Assembly (NCBI GenBank): GCA_030248295.1
Contig: JASANH010001518.1
Span: 372,001-436,000, forward strand
Direction of reading: 5' to 3'
DNA from: Mesodorylaimus sp. YZB2_4
Lineage: Eukaryota > Nematoda > Enoplea > Dorylaimida > Dorylaimidae
Length of the DNA stretch: 64,000 bases
Each line of letters opens with the position of its first letter. Within the stretch, counting starts at the first letter, position 1. Of the stretch, positions 35,003 to 48,809 are shown piece by piece. The notes beneath the pieces were generated by a model, which was not told the origin of the DNA, made no database searches, and saw nothing but the letters and a program-made list of their open reading frames with translations. Position numbers and translations under genes: made by a program.

Positions 35003-36446
35003 GCAGAGACGGGCGATCCATGTCAGGCAATGGAAAAAGGAAAAGTAAAAATTGTTGACTTTGTTTTTTTGGGGGCTTGCTTTGCATTTTTTGCGTTTTG
35101 TTAGATTTTTCTGTGTTGCCCTGTGTGTAATGTGAGTTTGCTGAAGTTGCGGACATGCCGCACTGCAGTTTCGAAAGCATTAAGGGAGTTTCTGAACCTT
35201 TTGGGTTGATTCAAAATTTAAAAGTATCAAGATTTTGTTTGCTTTTGTCTTATATAATACTCGTGCTTGTCTTGTGTGCGTCGTATTGCATGGTCTCCAT
35301 GTATACTGCGATGAGCGAATATGGCGAATGTTCCACGAAGGTATTCTACCTTATGGATGTATTTCCGTTTAAAGATAGAGTTTCTGTCTGAGAATGCGAA
35401 GATAGGGAAATTTTCGCTTTTGAGTGTAGGGGTTGAATAAGTTGATGGAAGTAGAGGTGTGGGGTGGAGTGATATACGAGTAGATGTTGACCTTGTACAT
35501 AACATGCCATAGTAATAAAGGATTGATGGAGAGGGCTAGTACATCTGGGACGGCCTGCTTTGTTTCGTTGTGGGCCGATGTTTTGTTTAAGAAATTTGCT
35601 TTTGAAGACAGTTTCCAGTTGGCGATTCTTGTACGCATATTCAAACTAGATGAACAATTTTGCATCCGGGATGGCTCGTGCTACGCTGTGCGAATTTTGG
35701 CACTATTTTGGCGAAACATGATTTTTTGGCATGCAATGAGATAACACCTTTGGGCAAATTAAAGTCTGATGGCGAGGAAGCAAAGGCACACGATGGAATA
35801 TGTTTTTAAGAACTGATTGCTGGTCAATTTGAATGGCATTGCCAGCAGCAGAGCAAGACAGCAGCTATTGACAACTGGCCCCGCTTTGTTCTCTAATTAG
35901 CCTCTTTCTTTGGCCTCGAACAAGGCGATGCTGAACAACTTTTTGTGCCAGGATGGCAATTGCGCGAAAGGATGGCCTTGCAAACTTTTTCAGATTTACA
36001 AGGAGACTGCAATAGAATAAAGTGCAACGAAATAGGGCCCTCCAGGCACTTTGTTCCAGTTCTATCAAGAGTGCTTCCAAAAGTGGTCAATTAGTTTTCA
36101 TCCTTTCCACAATTGCCATTGAGGGCTTGCCTCCTTTTCTAAGGAGGAAGAGGCGAGTAGGCGTGGCGAGACTTGATAAGCAGCATCAGCGATTACAATT
36201 TGTTAGGGCAAGCGGCTGGTGGTCTGGGCCACTCAGGCCAGGTGAGCAGTTACCTGGTGAGTGTTCGACTCACGAGTAAATCATCTCGTGGGAAAGGTTG
36301 CCTTCCCCCTCGAGCGCACACCTCTGCTGCGATGTGGTGAGCATTAAGATGACGTGTGGCGGAAACTTACTGTCCTGGTTTCAGGCCATCCCTACTAAAT
36401 TTGTCAGACCCCTACTAAACCCCCAGGCTTTGTCAGACTCGATGGC

Positions 36447-36494
36447 CCTACTAAACCTGCAGGCCATCGAGATTGCCTGCAGGTTTACAGTAGG
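36447..36494. repeat. Inverted repeat / hairpin
   Basis: Left arm 36447-36464 pairs with right arm 36475-36494 around a 10-nt loop. Only a 2-nt bulge interrupts about 18 bp. The core is CCTGCAGGC facing GCCTGCAGG. Two further CCTACTAAA motifs lie just upstream (36390-36420), and a nested GATGGCC/GGCCATC pair overlaps the left arm. Confidence 0.75.
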
Positions 36495-37536
36495 TGCCTT
36501 TGATTTACTTACGAGTAGGTACTATGACAGAAACAAACACGCATAATTAACGTGGAGACGACGTCAGAAACGGAGCTGCCTGAGGGCTCGCGTTCTTGGT
36601 CCACTTACAATTACTAGAGATAAGAAGAAAAAGTGTCGGCGGATGCACCAGAAAATATGAGATAGCCGTAAGGCATTCAATGTCATGCGATCGTCATGCC
36701 GGTAGATTGCCACGCACAAATGCTCTCATCGTGAGCCCCTGATTACTAGTGCAAGGTATGTGAGATCGGAGGGGCCCCACTAATTTTGCCCTAAGCGCTC
36801 ATGACAGAACCAGGAAAATTGAGCAAAGTTCCTGGAGGGCCTATTTCGCTGCGTCGGCGTCTCCATTACATTCTTGTAGTCTCATTGTGAACCTGACAAA
36901 ATTTATAAGGGCCATCCTTAGAACTCAAAAAGATAACCAGAATCGTTGCACGATAACCCGTTGTAAAAGCAGACTGCATCTCCTGCTCGAAACTTTTCAG
37001 CCCTACCTTATTGTTTGACAAGTAAGATTTTAAATGTGGCACTAATCAGAAGCTTGGTCATAAGAACAAGGTATTGCGTAGGCCTCGACAAAGTCCCGAA
37101 TGCTGGTATGATTTATGGAGCTTTATAGACTGTCCAGGTCCACTATAATGCGTATCCGTATGCACTCGTGGGATCCTGGGAGAACGTGCCGCCGCTGACA
37201 AGCCATCACTCATAAATGTGTACGTGATTAAAACCAGAGCGGACTGGCTGTGAGCGGTGTAATTATGAATACCTTTTGGGGTAATCTGAAGATTTTAGTA
37301 GGGGCATCCTGAACACGTCGTCTGAGTTAATAATACCGGAACCACCCCGCCTGTAGTAGTCTCCGTGACGCGCCCACCAAACTCTCCCGTAAGACATTTT
37401 TTGGTGAACCTGACTTGCTCCAACTCGCCGCACCCTGTCCTAAGCGTTAAAACGGATTCTACTGCGGGGAAGAACTGGTCCGCGTACTCAGGTAGGCCCG
37501 AAATGCCCAACCCATGCCCAGCCCGCCAAGTAGACG

Positions 37537-37544
37537 TATAAAGG
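37537..37544 (+). promoter_or_regulatory. TATA box of the patched-related gene
   Basis: TATAAAGG about 95 bp upstream of the ATG at 37633. A TCATTG about 31 nt downstream may be the initiator. Confidence 0.5.
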
Positions 37545-37632
37545 CAGTGGCAGCAGTAGACAATAATCATTGCACACCGTGTAAGGAAAACGAAGACCAT
37601 TTCGCGCCGCATGCCGCTTATGATTGTACGCT

Positions 37633-40574
37633 ATGGGTTGCAAAAAGATTGAGGAAGTGTTGAGATGCATATTCCAGTGGTACGGGGAATTGATGGGGCG
37701 TCATCCTCTTCCCTTCCTCATCATGCCTTTGATTTTTACCCTGATCGTTGGTCCTGGTCTGTTCATTATGAAATACGACGATGATGCTTTCATGATGTTC
37801 ACACCCTATAACTCCCCGTCACGCCGAGAGCAACAAATATCTCGCCATTTTGCCCATACGGCTGATCGCAATTCGACAATCGGTCCTAATGGCAAGATCG
37901 CCTTGCCCATGACCTCCGACGACGATTCGTATACGGACGAGTGGTTTAACATACAAGTGGTGACTAATGACAACCTCATTAACCACCATTCGATGCTTGT
38001 CATCTCCGACTTTGTTAACAAAGTTTATTCAAACTTCACATGCCAAGTGGACCAGTGGATCGAGAACGCAAAGGTGATGGCCAAGGGCCAAGGCTCTTCT
38101 GGTCCTCCCTACACCTTGCACTATCAGCGGGACTTCTGTAATCCAAACCGTGGCTGCTTCCAACTGAACACTGTCATGGACAAACTAACTGATCTTCTCA
38201 ACACTACCAAGTACGGAAATAATTCCAAAGTGCAACTAACGTACCCGGTCATGTACGTATGGGTAAGTCAGTCAAGGCCATGTAAAAAAGCTACTCGAAT
38301 TGAAGGCGTGTTTTCTCTTAGGATCGACCATTCAATTGGGGCCAGTATCTTTTCGGAGTGAAAGTGAATCCAGAAACTGGGAAACTTGAATCGGCTCGAT
38401 TATTAGGTTTGTACTTCCAATTCCAAGTTAAGTTGGACCCCCGCGCGAAAGCTGCAGCTAAATCTTGCCTCCTTCAACTGACTGAACATGTGCTGGCTCA
38501 GAACCGAGACAATGCCGAGCTGAAAAAGGCTAACCTCACATTTTTCGCCTTCAACGAGCCTTATTTGGCTGACGAACTGTCCCGTATACAAGGCTACTCT
38601 ATTCCCTATCTGGTTATCGTCATTGTGATCATCGTAGCTTTCGTCGCTATCTCTTCATTCAAACGGCGTTACGCGCGCTGGAGTCTATTGGGCGCTGGCA
38701 TGGGAGTCCTCACAGTCGGCTTATCACTGCTGGCTTCCTATGGATTCATGTGCTTCTGTGGTCTGTATATGAACTTTATTGTGGCCATCACACCATTCTT
38801 GGTCCTGACTGTCGGCATAGATAATGACTTCCTGATCACATCGGCCTGGCGCCAATCGGCCGATGGCCACTCACCAGTCCACCGCCGCATGGGTCGAGCT
38901 TTCGCTGATTGCGGTCCAAGTCTGACCATCACTAGCTTAAACGATATTTTGTGTTTCAGTGTTGGCTACTTGTCCGACACACCAGCAGTGGCTGATTTCT
39001 GCTTGCATACAGCCGTAGCACTGCTTTTCCGTTTTCTGTTCCAATTGACTTTTTTCGCCGCCATCATGGTCTACATTGGACGCAAGGAAGTTATGATCGA
39101 CCAAGAACCAGCCGAGACCAAGAAACCGCTGTTCGACTTTTTTAAGAGAGCCTCTATCGCCGCTGCTGACCCGGTTCCAAAGAAGACACCATCAGTGCTT
39201 GTAGAGATAACTGATATTCATTCCGTGACTCATCAACTCGCTCCAACGACGGAGCACCACCGAATTCACTCATTTTTTGGTCAAACATACGCCACCTTCC
39301 TTATGCGCAAGAGCGTCCGCATGGTCACGGCTATAATATACGTTGTGTACATTGTAGCTGCTGTATATGGCGCTGCCACGTGGAAAGTCGAAATCACTCC
39401 ACAGAAACTGTTTTTTGACGACTCAATTTTACAGAAAGGTTTTGACGGTGGTGACCATAATGTCAGACCTGAAGCAATCATTGGTCGAGTCTTTGTGACC
39501 ACACCACCTGACTTCCGTTACAAAGCTAATGTCGATAGATTCTTAGAGTTCGTCGAGGACCTGGAGAACTTGGACAACAGCAACTATTCTCGCACGACCG
39601 GCATACACAAAAGTGATTTGACAGATGTGTGGCTTCGTAGCTATAATGACTTCTTCGATAGCCTCCATCCAAGTGATATGGACGAAGTGGGCGACAACGT
39701 TTATAGACCTGATTTCTACGACTACTTACCAGATTTCTTAGAAAGCGCCGATTATAATCGATTCTTACTAAATATTCGATTCAAACAGGAGAACTCCTCG
39801 AGCGATGTCAAACTGGTCAGATTTTACTTTGTAGTGTCCTATTTCCGACCTCCCGAACATGGATACAGCTACGAAGAGCACGTTGACATGCTCCTGCGTT
39901 GGAGAGCTGTATGTCGTAACTACAGTGAGTATGGTGCCATAGTCATCGATTCCTTTTACATGAACCCTTACTTCGATCAAATTATCACTTTGGCACCTGC
40001 TTGTCTCCAAACCATGGGTATCGCTCTGTTATCGATGTCGTTCGTGACAGCTGTCTTCATGCCTCACGTGCGTGGCATGTTCTTCATATGCCTCAGTTTC
40101 TTGTCGGTCGATGTGGGAGTGATCGCTGGCCTGAACATGTGGCGATCAGCTTTGGACCCGACAGCCATGGCATTTTTATTGATGACCATCGGCTTCTCAG
40201 TCTATTACACTGCTCGTGTCTGCTACTGTTACCAAACGGCAGGTAGTTCGTTGAGTAGCGTAGAGAAAATGCGTCGGACAATGGAAACCGTGGGCTGGCC
40301 AATCCTGCAAGGTGCTCTCGCCACCCTGCTAGGCATCTTGCCCATCACATTGGTCACTTGCTACATGATGCGGGTCTTCTATCGTACTGTCATCCTCACC
40401 GTGGTCATTGGCCTAGCGCATGGTCTAATCATCATGCCCACTTTCATGTGCGCATTTGATCGAACGGAGAGTCCGATGGATGCGAAAAGGAGAGAAGCGA
40501 CTAAAACAAAGAAACCTCATCGAAAGAGCATTGTCGACGCATCGCACGATGCGTCATCTGAATGCAGTCAGTAG
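37633..40574 (+). CDS. Patched-related (PTR) membrane protein with sterol-sensing domain
   Basis: Two exons (37633-38262 and 38322-40574) give 960 aa. TM1 (FLIMPLIFTLIVGPGLFIM) is followed by a first extracellular loop with several N-glycosylation sites and Cys. The sterol-sensing domain (TM2-6) starts near IPYLVIVIVIIVAFVAISSF and contains VGIDNDFLITSAWR, the counterpart of the RND/SSD aspartate motif. A short cytosolic segment, TM7 (MVTAIIYVVYIVAAVYGAAT), a second large extracellular domain and TM8-12 follow. The size and twelve-TM plan are typical of PTR proteins. These are numerous in ecdysozoans and are linked to moulting, cuticle and lipid trafficking; the exact substrate is unknown. 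ATTAAA occurs near 40727. A TATA box sits about 95 bp upstream of the start. Confidence 0.9.
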
Positions 40575-41768
40575 GTACTGTATGTCTAGAGTATGTGCGC
40601 TGTATCCAATGATCGCTCCAGCTGGGTACCAGAAATCCTTTGTAAACCGACATTCGGTAAGGCCTCGATCTTCATACGAGTACTGTAACTATTGTATGTT
40701 ATCGTTGTGTGGCTGTCAAATACACGATTAAATGAACCACACCCTCGGCTCACTACCAACACGACTATCTTTTCGTGCCTTCTCAATAACGGTCGGACAA
40801 AGATTACCGCACCTTGCGATTAGTCTCGTTGCTCTGATGAATGTTTGTAGTCGAGTCAGATCAAATTAGACAGGAGTCCCAGTTTTACGTCGTCTGTACA
40901 GTATGAATCTGGCTTCGTATCAAGTTACTGTGCTGGCATAAACTCTTCTCATGTAGGAAAGTGGAGCGCTACATTCCTCAGGGTGATAGAATTCGTCAAG
41001 TACCGGTAGGTAGTTTAGACCTACTGCACTTAATGCATACTTGCCGCGCATGGGATCTCCCTCCCGGAAACTAAACCTGTTCTATGTATACCGACTCTAC
41101 GGCTAGTGGCTGTTACGTTTTGGCGGACCGGATGTGAAGCGCGCATTGATTATACTCTGCTCGGGTTGGCTCAAACGAATGCTAGTGTGTTGTAACGAAG
41201 TAAAAGAAGTCGACAATAGCTGAATACGCATATCCTATTTTGAGTAAACCAGATTCCGTAATAGGGGCCATCAAATTTAGAATATAATAAGCAATGATAT
41301 ATGGAAACTGTCCTCAATTGGAATCAGTAACCGAGCAAGCCATTTTTCTTCGCTACCCAGATACAGAACAACAAGAGGTGTGACTGTCGAGTCGTTGAGA
41401 CTGCGCTGACTTCCGAAAACTTTGGGTTCATTAAAATCCAACCTAACCGCAAAGAGCAAGATATCTTTTCTGGTCTTGACATTGCATGTACATTGCATGA
41501 TCAAATCAGAGCCAAATTAGATCGAATTAAATTGCCATCACTCTTCTCTGCTGGCTCTTTTCGATTGTCAGACACGATTTTTGGAGAATACGGCCCCTGA
41601 TCTCGCCAGTTCGCGAGACAGGTGGAATGCGAACGAGTGTTGTTAATCACTGCGCCCTATTGAAGGCTCCCTGGAAATTTAAAAAACCTGTTCTGACATA
41701 ACTCAAATTTACACTCATTGTCACAATGTCTACAAACTTATGCAGGCAGGGTGGCTCGTTAGAAATGT
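40575..41768. other. Intergenic, nothing recognised
   Basis: Contains the likely 3' end of the PTR transcript. No frame with recognisable features. Confidence 0.5.
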
Positions 41769-43928
41769 ATGCAATTTGCACACTCAAGTCCTGATGTCAA
41801 AGGTTCGAACGCAAACATGAGGAAGGCGTACAAAGTGCAGGAAATCGAGCTACGGAATCAGAGAAATGAGGAAAAGCATGACGACGATAACCTTGAGGAT
41901 GTGGATGCGGACATGGAGAAGGTGCTGGCATTGGGTTTATTCCATGCTATTCTCTTTCTGTGCTTCAATTGGATATCATTCGTGCTGTGCATGAACATGA
42001 TCTTCATGGCATTCGCCAAAATGGAACCGACTGAATGGAACTGCGGGGACGGAAATGCTAGTTTAGAATGGAAATGCCAGCAGATTGATTCTGGTCAGTG
42101 CCAGAACTTTACCTCAGCCGGTCAGTTCTATTCCATTGTCCAAGAGGTGAGGAGTCTAAAGGGATCTGGGGTGTTCTCCGACATCAGCTGTAATATCTTG
42201 TTTCAGTGGAAACTTCTCTGCGATCGAGCCAAGTACTCATTTTTGATCATGACGGTACAAATGCTAGGGTCGCTTTTTGGATCACCCGCTCTAAGTCAAT
42301 TATCTGACATCTTTGGACGGAGGCTGGTCAAGAGTCTTGTTTATGTAGCGATTCTCAGCCCTACGAGCATACTATTTCAGACTATCCTACTTAGCACACT
42401 GCTAATTATCATCACTGGGTTGATATCAGCTTTCTCAACCTCGTGGGAAGCCTTCGCCGTCCTTAGGTACTTGTTGCGCCAGCATCATCGCCTGTAAGAT
42501 TTGATGATTCTGTTAGGTTCATCAACGGGTTTGCTTGCGGAGGAGCTTCGTCAATTAGCTTCGTTTATACTATCGAATTCTTGGCTAAAAAGCATCGCAA
42601 CTGGTTTCTGAACGCAGGTACTGATCGACCATTCAGCTGGCCTTCCAGATCCAAAATCCTCCTTATATCTAGGTGCCTGGTCAATCATGTACGTTGTTCT
42701 GGGAGTAGTGGCCTACCTGATCCCACATTGGAAGTATTTTTCCATTATTACTAACTGTGTTGGAGTTCCTTCACAAGCCATCATCTGGTAAGATATTCTG
42801 CTCTTATCGTGTCCTCATTTTGGCAGGGACAATGGATCAATAGGGTTCTGGGTGAGACTCCACGATGGCTTTTGCAACGAGGCAGGGTGAAAGAAGCGGA
42901 GCTTGAACTCAGGTGGATAGCTCGATTGAATCGACGTACGTTGGATGAACAAACAATTAACAAAGCTCTGCGATGCTCACCATCCGAGAAAAAAGAGGGA
43001 ACGAAGAGGTATACTCTACGACATATATGTTCTACCAAGTCCCTGGCAAGCACAACGATCGTTTTGGACTTTTCCTAGTAAGAGACCAGAAAAATCCAAG
43101 TTAAAAATTTGCTGTAATCACAAAACTTTATTTTTAAGCTTCTGCGTAAGCTGCGTTTTCGGTGCCTCCACATTCAGCATGGACATGGTTACTCTGACGG
43201 GCAACATGTACGCCAACTTCGTCATCATGTCCCTCTTCCGCTTCTTAGCGTGCAACCTGGTAGTCGCTGCTGACTTTTTCATCAAGTAAGCTTGCTCTCC
43301 TGTTTTTAATGCCACGGGTGCCATTATGGTTTTTTTAGAAACTTTGGCCGTAAAGTGGGGTTTTGTGTTCCATTTGCGCTTATTGCCGTACTTTCGTTGG
43401 CAATAATGATCATTACAGTTGCAGGTGAATGATCTTCATGATTACAAGTGGATGGTCCTTCTCATTTCGTGTTGTAGGTCACAACTCGGAACAAGATTTG
43501 GTGCCTGATATACTTATGGTTACAGTCGCCATTGTAGCACAACCGCTTTGGATCATGGTGTGGCTCTCAAACGGCGAAGTATACCCAACTCCAATTAGGT
43601 AAGACATAAATAACACCTTTATCCGTCATATATTGGATACTTATGCGAAAAAGAGCTTAGAAATGCCGCCGTCGGCTTCAATACACTTTTTGAATACATT
43701 GGTGGAGCTGTGGCGCCCCAGATACTATATTTGGTTCGTTCTTATTGTTAGAGAAGTCTTTTGAATAGCTGTACTGATCAAACTTCTTTCGTACAGGGCC
43801 GCTTTTGGAAGGCTGCTCCTTACCTGACCTATACAAGTCTTTCCATCGCCTCCACAATCTCGTATGCCATTTTTATACCCGAGACGAAAGGCAAGCCGTT
43901 GCCAGATAAGATGCCAGATCAAGTATGA
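41769..43928 (+). CDS. SLC22-like organic ion transporter (MFS)
   Basis: Ten exons give 548 aa, the usual SLC22 length: 41769-42146, 42207-42466, 42517-42617, 42673-42787, 42844-43077, 43139-43285, 43339-43424, 43478-43598, 43661-43733, 43797-43928. After a charged N-terminus and TM1, a large extracellular loop carries several Cys. The MFS motif after TM2 appears as LSDIFGRRLVKS. The SLC22 hallmark at the start of the central loop is GETPRWLLQRGRVKEAELEL. TM8 is followed by FGRKVGF, and the last TM by FIPETKGKPLPD. It lies in the plasma membrane and probably carries organic cations, anions or zwitterions such as carnitine; specificity cannot be read from sequence. The exon-5 acceptor is the TAG at 42841-42843, because the nearer CAG at 42826 would bring in a stop. 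AATAAA at 44212. Confidence 0.85.
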
Positions 43929-44361
43929 TTATTCGATTCGCACGTAGTGTTACAAGTGCTCGTTGTGGGCAAAGACAGTCGAGTGCAGACTGGCTGATCA
44001 GAACACTTTTCGTATTTGTAATTTGGCAGAAGTCTTACGTGCACTGTATAAACCGTCTAGCCCTTCTCTTTTCTGTCCATTTGTTCTTACAATCTGCAGT
44101 TCTTACGCAAACCTTCTTTTCTCCAACTGGGAAGAATGCTTTGTCGTTTGCTGGTAAGACAAAGCATCGCCTAACGGCTCAAATGGACACATAGAGGCCA
44201 AACAACCGTTGAATAAAGAGTAGAATAAAGGCGCCAACTAAAAGCAATGAGCTTTCCAAGCTTCAGGTTTGCGAGCATGAGTGTGCTTTCAACAGAATAA
44301 TCTACGGGTGAAACCCTCGTGCCTGATTTTTTCTTTTGTTTCAAATTTTTGTGGGCCAAAG

Positions 44362-44970
44362 CCCGTGTTTGCCTCTAGCCGGCAGGCAGTCAAACCTTCT
44401 AAGCAGGGATGTGCGGGGACGGGCACACACAGCAGCTTCACTTTGCGCGTCTCCGCTAGGAGCACCTCCACACAGGGCATCCTGGACGATACTGGACACC
44501 GACTTCCTCAGACAATGGCGGATGGGCTTTAAAACCTGTCGATGTTCGACAGCCGAGACTGTCTACTCGTTTGATGTCCATCTCTCCACTCGGAGCACCT
44601 CGGCGGTACCGGGTGAGTCACCCACGGCCTGGCGTGCAAGGTCAGCGAGGGTTCGCAAACCGACCTCCATAACTGGGGATCGAACCCGGGACGAGCCCAG
44701 CCACTCGCTCCCAAGCAATACGGAGAAACAAATGCCAAACCGCTGCGCCACCGCGGCCGCCACCTCGTGCCTGATGAGACATGGCGAGTGGGAGAGAATT
44801 ACTGATCTCCCCTGGCTGGGAAACGTCAACCTCTCGCGTTGATGTATCAGCCGCGGGTGCAGTCGCAAGACTTGGCTTGGAGTTTTTGTCCCTCCGACTT
44901 CGGTCGACCACATTCTCTGCCGCGCCTGGCAGGCTTGCTTACACGGGCACAATGCACACTATCAGTTGAC
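44362..44970 (-). mobile_element. tRNA-derived SINE, copy B (best preserved)
   Basis: Read on the minus strand, an A box (GGTGGCGCAGCGG, 44752-44740) and a B box (GGGTTCGATCCC, 44687-44676) are correctly spaced for a tRNA-derived Pol III promoter. About 200 bp upstream of the A box are shared with copy C, including CCGAAGTCGG, GGTTGACGTTTCCCAGCC and CCACTCGCCATG. The body and tail match copies A and C. No coding capacity. Similarity ends about 50 bp before the LDH TATA box. Confidence 0.8.
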
Positions 44971-45019
44971 CGAGTCATGGGTCAATTCGCGAGAACGGAA
45001 GCATCCTGCCAGCTGCGGC

Positions 45020-45027
45020 TATAAAAG
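45020..45027 (+). promoter_or_regulatory. TATA box of the LDH gene
   Basis: TATAAAAG in a GC-rich context, 135 bp upstream of the ATG at 45155. CATTCAAC at about 45044-45051 may be the initiator. The end of SINE copy B is about 50 bp upstream. Confidence 0.6.
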
Positions 45028-45154
45028 CAGAGCAGTCTATTGTCATTCAACGGCCGCAAACAATACACTTCGCCACACAGCTACCATTGTACGTAACGGA
45101 AAGGCGGTTGCCGGTTGCTGACCGAGACGTCTGAATTTCGCGTAGTTGTTATCA

Positions 45155-46663
<1,509 letters not shown>

Positions 46664-47964
46664 CTGTTAGTCTTCGTTTGTGATTTGGAAGATTCACTTT
46701 GGATCTAGTTTGCCGTTTGCTTTCTAACAAGGACCGTATGTTAGTCCGATTGAAATTGTGTTCAATAAATTAGTTATTAGCATGATCTCGTGCGATCGGA
46801 CCATGTTGATGAATAACGGTTGCAATGTTTTTGTGTAATAGCGGGGACACTCATTCTGCTGTAAAATCAGTTTCTACACTTTACGAAAGCTGGGTAACAA
46901 ACGTGTCTACTCTATGTTGGTTATCATTGCCTGGAGTCTGACCTCCCTCCTTGGCTCGCTCTAGCGCAAACTAGGACTGACAATGATCGAAGACTGGCTC
47001 AAGCCACGATGCCTCGAGTTGGGTTTACTTTATTGCCAACCACACCGCGAAGCACAGTGTATAGATTCTCGTGGCGAGAGGACATAAGGGAGCAGTGCTT
47101 TTAAGACGATTCGCTCAAAGGACAATTTCTAGTTCTTTCAAAGAAGAATTCTTGCAACTTAACTTCAATCTCGCTGTTATTAGTCTCAACCCTGACCCCA
47201 ACTACTGAATGTGTGAGGTGGATCGAGTCTCTGAATACCCGTACCCGGCCAGTGCAAAGAAGACGCCAACACCTCATAAAACGGCCTCTGGTCGCACGAT
47301 GCGCATGACTCCCTGGCTGTTAGCTTAGGTCTACCCTACAAGAAAAATTTATAAAACCGAGTTGTGTCGCAAGATTCAGACACATTGCGTCATCAGCGCA
47401 TTCGTTTTAGAAATAATGGTCGCATTCTCGATGATCTCAATTGCACGGCTGAGGCATCTTTCCAACAAACGTCACGTCTTTCGCGTACACTTATTAGAGA
47501 ATTTGATCTCACGGAAAAGTCCGCCTTGCAAGTATTTAGATCCGGTTCCAGAAGGCCTTGTCTGTTATCGCCTTGGCGGTAGGTACTTACGAGTAGTTGC
47601 TGCTGCTTCGAGTGGAAATGCCAATTCTTGAAATTGAATCTTCCATCTGGTTAAGACTCTGTTACTTTACGAACTATACAGTATATCTATTGAAAACAAA
47701 GACGCTGCCAATGTGGCGTCGATGAACCACAAGGAGTAATAAGACACCTTTATTTGCACCATTTAATACCATTTAATCCCTCATTTAATCCCAATCCAAC
47801 CGCCCTAAAAGGGAAGAAAAGAGAGAGGGGGGGGAAAAAAAAGAATCAAAAGGGAGGGGAAGGGAGAAAAAAAGGAGGGGGGCGAAGAAGAGAGAAAAAA
47901 AAGAGAGGATCCTTCCCGCTAATTCGGTCAGTGCTCGCAGTGGGTAGAAGGACTGTCCAGAGAA
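46664..47964. other. LDH 3' UTR and intergenic DNA with a polypurine tract
   Basis: AATAAA at 46764 belongs to LDH. No gene was found in the rest. A G/A-only tract of about 100 nt at 47808-47908 abuts the decayed edge of the right duplication arm. Confidence 0.55.
47808..47908 (+). repeat. Polypurine (G/A) tract
   Basis: About 100 nt of almost pure G and A with only two or three pyrimidines, made of alternating G-runs and A-runs. It is a potential triplex/H-DNA-forming element, about 60 bp before the right arm begins. Confidence 0.85.
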
Positions 47965-48107
47965 TACGAAATGTGGACTTGTACTCTATTTAGCTTACTT
48001 TACACTCTTTGCTGGGAGCAGCAAGATCAGCAAGCCATTGCCACTATCAGTGTTCATGAGAGTGCGGTGGAGGTCGGTTTGGCGAAACGTAGGCATTTGA
48101 TTGAGCG

Positions 48108-48809
48108 ATGGCGATGGATTCGCACGTGACGGTTGGAAACTTTCTGGCCATTCCCGGCGATCAGCGTTCTAACGCGCGGAAATCGTTGGCGGCATTTATC
48201 AACTGCGCCATCTGTTTGGCCACGTTGCGTGCACCGATCAAGGTCCTGGCTTGCGGACACAGCTACTGCTACAGTTGCCTGGTCGGCATCAAGCAGGCGG
48301 CCTTCGTCGTTCAGCGAGTCATGCGTTGCCCGACCTGTCGCCAAGAAACGTTGCTTCCTCGCGGTCTGGTCAGTCTATTGCCCAACAACTACGTCCTGCA
48401 GCAGCTGCTGTCCGCCGTGAAGCCCCCGATCGAAGAGGACACAATAAACGAGTGCGTGGAGTCGTTTGAAGAACCGAGGTGAGCAGCACCGCGCTCTGTG
48501 ACCACCAGTTAGAAGCGACTCTGATCTTTCAGCACAGGGGAAGCTCGGGCAGGGATCTACGCTTTGTTGATTGGCGACTCAACGGCGCTTGAGGCTGTGA
48601 TGGCCGTGACTTCTCCCTCGCAGTGGAACAGAGGCGATTGGAACTGTCCCTCGTGCAACTATTATAACTACGCCTTCCGAACCTACTGTCGCTGGTGCCC
48701 GAGTCCGTGTCCCCGTCTCCATCCTCGCGTCCAGATCAGCTATGTCGACGAGGCGCTCATTTTCGATCAAATCCAATTGCTCTCTTCCGTTCCTTCGACC
48801 ACTCGGTGA
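48108..48809 (+). CDS. RING finger / RanBP2-type zinc finger protein, right copy
   Basis: Two exons (48108-48478 and 48533-48809) give 215 aa, the same architecture as the left copy: RING at about 33-78 and RanBP2 finger in exon 2. Differences from the left copy are V for L at 7, I for M at 15, S for T at 26, A for T at 28, N for K at 32, T for A at 125 and one further T for A shortly after. All zinc ligands are kept, so both copies look functional as putative ubiquitin ligases. PSMA2 follows 350 bp downstream on the same strand. Confidence 0.85.

Larger units (their letters stand above)
35003..37632. other. EIF4B 3' UTR, then intergenic DNA with a hairpin
   Basis: The first 0.5 kb is plausibly 3' UTR, with AATAAA at 35513. 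The rest has only short frames. A strong hairpin lies at 36447-36494, and the right end carries the TATA box of the patched-related gene. Confidence 0.5.
43929..45154. other. Intergenic: transporter 3' end, SINE copy B, LDH promoter
   Basis: AATAAA at 44212 probably ends the transporter mRNA. SINE copy B fills 44362-44970. The LDH TATA box lies at 45020. Confidence 0.7.

Noticed and set aside
36190-36290. Possible tRNA or SINE head (GTTCGACTC)
   Set aside because: The B-box-like word lies within a local inverted repeat, and no matching A box or acceptor stem could be found.
44676-44752. Possible tRNA gene from good A and B boxes
   Set aside because: The cloverleaf is not complete and the sequence is part of a 600-bp dispersed repeat, so it is a SINE head rather than a functional tRNA.
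44563-44952. Open frames inside the SINE copies (also 27614-28081 and 50576-50896)
   Set aside because: They lie within tRNA-derived repeat sequence in all three copies, differ in frame between copies, and are not conserved as protein.
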